A DNA stretch of 24,228 nucleotides, taken from positions 1-24,228 of the forward strand of contig CAZHNZ010000060.1 in assembly GCA_964534355.1 (NCBI GenBank), in the 5' to 3' direction. The notes below the pieces were generated by a model. It was not told the DNA's origin. It searched no databases and worked only from the letters and a program-made list of their open reading frames with translations. The stretch comes from CAXXIC01 sp964534355 (lineage in GTDB: Bacteria; Bacteroidota; Bacteroidia; Bacteroidales; UBA7332). This document shows positions 23,548 through 24,228 of this stretch, piece by piece. How positions within the stretch are numbered: the first letter of the stretch is position 1; the number at the start of each line of letters is the position of its first letter. The position numbers and the translations under genes were made by a program.

Positions 23548-24192
23548 TTATTTCAGATTTAGTGCGCAACCGGCTTTGAACCACTCTATCTGCAATTCGT
23601 TGTAGGTGTGCAATGCGGCTATCTCTTCCTGCGATCCATCTGCATGAATGAGTTTGACAATCAGATTCTTGCCGGGTGCAAACCGTGTCAGATCGCTAAT
23701 GCCAAACTGATCGTCTTCGCGTATTTTATCGTAGTCGGCTTTGTCGGCAAAAGTAAGCGCAAGTACTCCCTGTTTTTTGAGGTTCGTTTCGTGTATTCGG
23801 GCAAATGATTTGGCGATAATGGCTCTCACATTCAGAAAACGGGGTTCCATAGCCGCATGTTCGCGCGACGATCCTTCGCCGTAATTCTCTTCGGCTACCA
23901 CCACCGAACCTATACCGGCTTGTTTGTATGCTTTGCCTACCGATGAAACTTTGTCGTATTGGCCACTGAGCGCATTTAATACGGCATTTGTTTGGTCATT
24001 AAAGGCATTGACTGCTCCCATCAACAAATTGTCTGATATGTTTTCGAGGTGACCACGGAATTTGAGCCATGGGCCGGCCATCGATATATGATCGGTCGTA
24101 CACTTGCCCTTTGCTTTTATCAGTAGTTTTAATCCTTCGTAATTGTTTCCGTCCCACGCAACCAAAGGTGCGAGTTTTTTTATTCGGGTCGA
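23548..24192 (-). CDS. acnA: Aconitate hydratase, C-terminal part, preceded by an in-frame stop
   Basis: This is the C-terminal (swivel) domain of a mitochondrial-type aconitase, which isomerises citrate to isocitrate. It shows KCTTDHISMAGPWLKFRGH, ENYGEGSSREHAAMEPR (substrate-binding Ser and Arg), KSFARIHETNLKKQG and a final NELQIEWFKAGCALN. The three cysteine ligands of the 4Fe-4S cluster belong to the N-terminal part, outside the window. The frame is open from 24192 down to the stop at 23548 and continues to the window edge (24228), but TAA interrupts it at 24193-24195. A TTG at 24165 is the only candidate restart and would make a non-catalytic fragment of about 205 residues. It is either a broken gene or a sequence error. 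icd follows. Confidence 0.85.
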   Translation of the reverse strand, partial: STRIKKLAPLVAWDGNNYEGLKLLIKAKGKCTTDHISMAGPWLKFRGHLENISDNLLMGAVNAFNDQTNAVLNALSGQYDKVSSVGKAYKQAGIGSVVVAEENYGEGSSREHAAMEPRFLNVRAIIAKSFARIHETNLKKQGVLALTFADKADYDKIREDDQFGISDLTRFAPGKNLIVKLIHADGSQEEIAALHTYNELQIEWFKAGCALNLK

Positions 24193-24195
24193 TTA
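24193..24195 (-). other. In-frame TAA within the aconitase frame
   Basis: The minus strand reads CAC CCG TAA TCG ACC CGA ATA. The residues on both sides (FEVFFHP before, STRIKKLAPLVAWDG after) align without gaps to the aconitase linker pattern VEV-x3-P-x-S-x-RLQLL-x-PF-x2-WDG as I recall it. The stop falls on the variable x between P and S. Confidence 0.7.
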
Positions 24196-24228
24196 CGGGT
24201 GAAAAAATACCTCAAAAACCCATCCGTT

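Noticed and set aside
23548..24165. Stand-alone small aconitase-like (swivel domain) protein starting at TTG 24165
   Set aside because: The frame continues upstream with aconitase-like residues on both sides of the TAA. A restart at TTG without a promoter or leader is unlikely.
24166..24198. Two compensating frameshifts in the aconitase linker (A7 run and CCC run) instead of a nonsense codon
   Set aside because: A shifted frame gives VIDPNKK next to the stop, which looks aconitase-like. It makes the P-to-WDG spacing several residues too short, whereas the unshifted frame keeps the spacing exact.

Overview
This window comes from a member of the Bacteroidota, most probably the order Bacteroidales. 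The evidence is the repeated -7 promoter box TAnnTTTG (seen before at least eight genes), AT-rich leaders without Shine-Dalgarno sequences, an HU-CCDC81/SPOR fusion protein, a DUF4827-type lipoprotein, and the acn-icd-citrate synthase arrangement. I cannot name a genus. No tRNA, rRNA, CRISPR array or insertion sequence was found, and no stretch over about 300 bases lacks a gene.

Layout. 24-440: a small glycine-rich RRM RNA-binding protein. 517-1476 (-): ROK-family sugar kinase. 1690-2841 (+): YqhD/BDH-type iron alcohol dehydrogenase, which runs 20 bases into lgt. 4711-2822 (-): pheS then lgt. 4891-5871 (+): membrane-anchored HU/SPOR protein. 7874-5979 (-): dnaK. 9177-8116 (-): a protein with a C-terminal hemerythrin domain. 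13568-9298 (-): a four-gene, visibly AT-rich cluster (membrane protein of unknown function, receiver-like protein, HEAT-like membrane protein, processive GT2 glycosyltransferase). 13770-18436 (+): DHH phosphoesterase, DUF4827 lipoprotein, phosphohexomutase (glmM-like) and radA. 19139-18462 (-): truC. 24228-19236 (-): a TCA-branch operon in the order aconitase (partial), NAD(P) isocitrate dehydrogenase, mitochondrial-type citrate synthase, and a second citrate synthase of another subfamily.

How the genes work together. The TCA operon makes 2-oxoglutarate from oxaloacetate and acetyl-CoA, the usual glutamate-forming branch in anaerobic Bacteroidales. The GT2 cluster looks like a small synthase for a beta-linked exopolysaccharide with its own regulatory and accessory proteins. 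The rest is housekeeping: translation, lipoprotein maturation, chaperoning, recombination, nucleotide turnover and amino-sugar supply.

Most notable points. (1) The aconitase frame carries an in-frame TAA at 24193-24195. (2) All three intergenic gaps of the TCA operon hold arrays of one heptad family (AGTTNTA/AGTTACA); one gap also holds two opposed arrays of octads. (3) Two unlike citrate synthases lie in tandem. (4) The receiver protein in the glycosyltransferase cluster has His in place of the phospho-accepting Asp. (5) A 62-base inverted repeat encloses the likely -7 box of truC.
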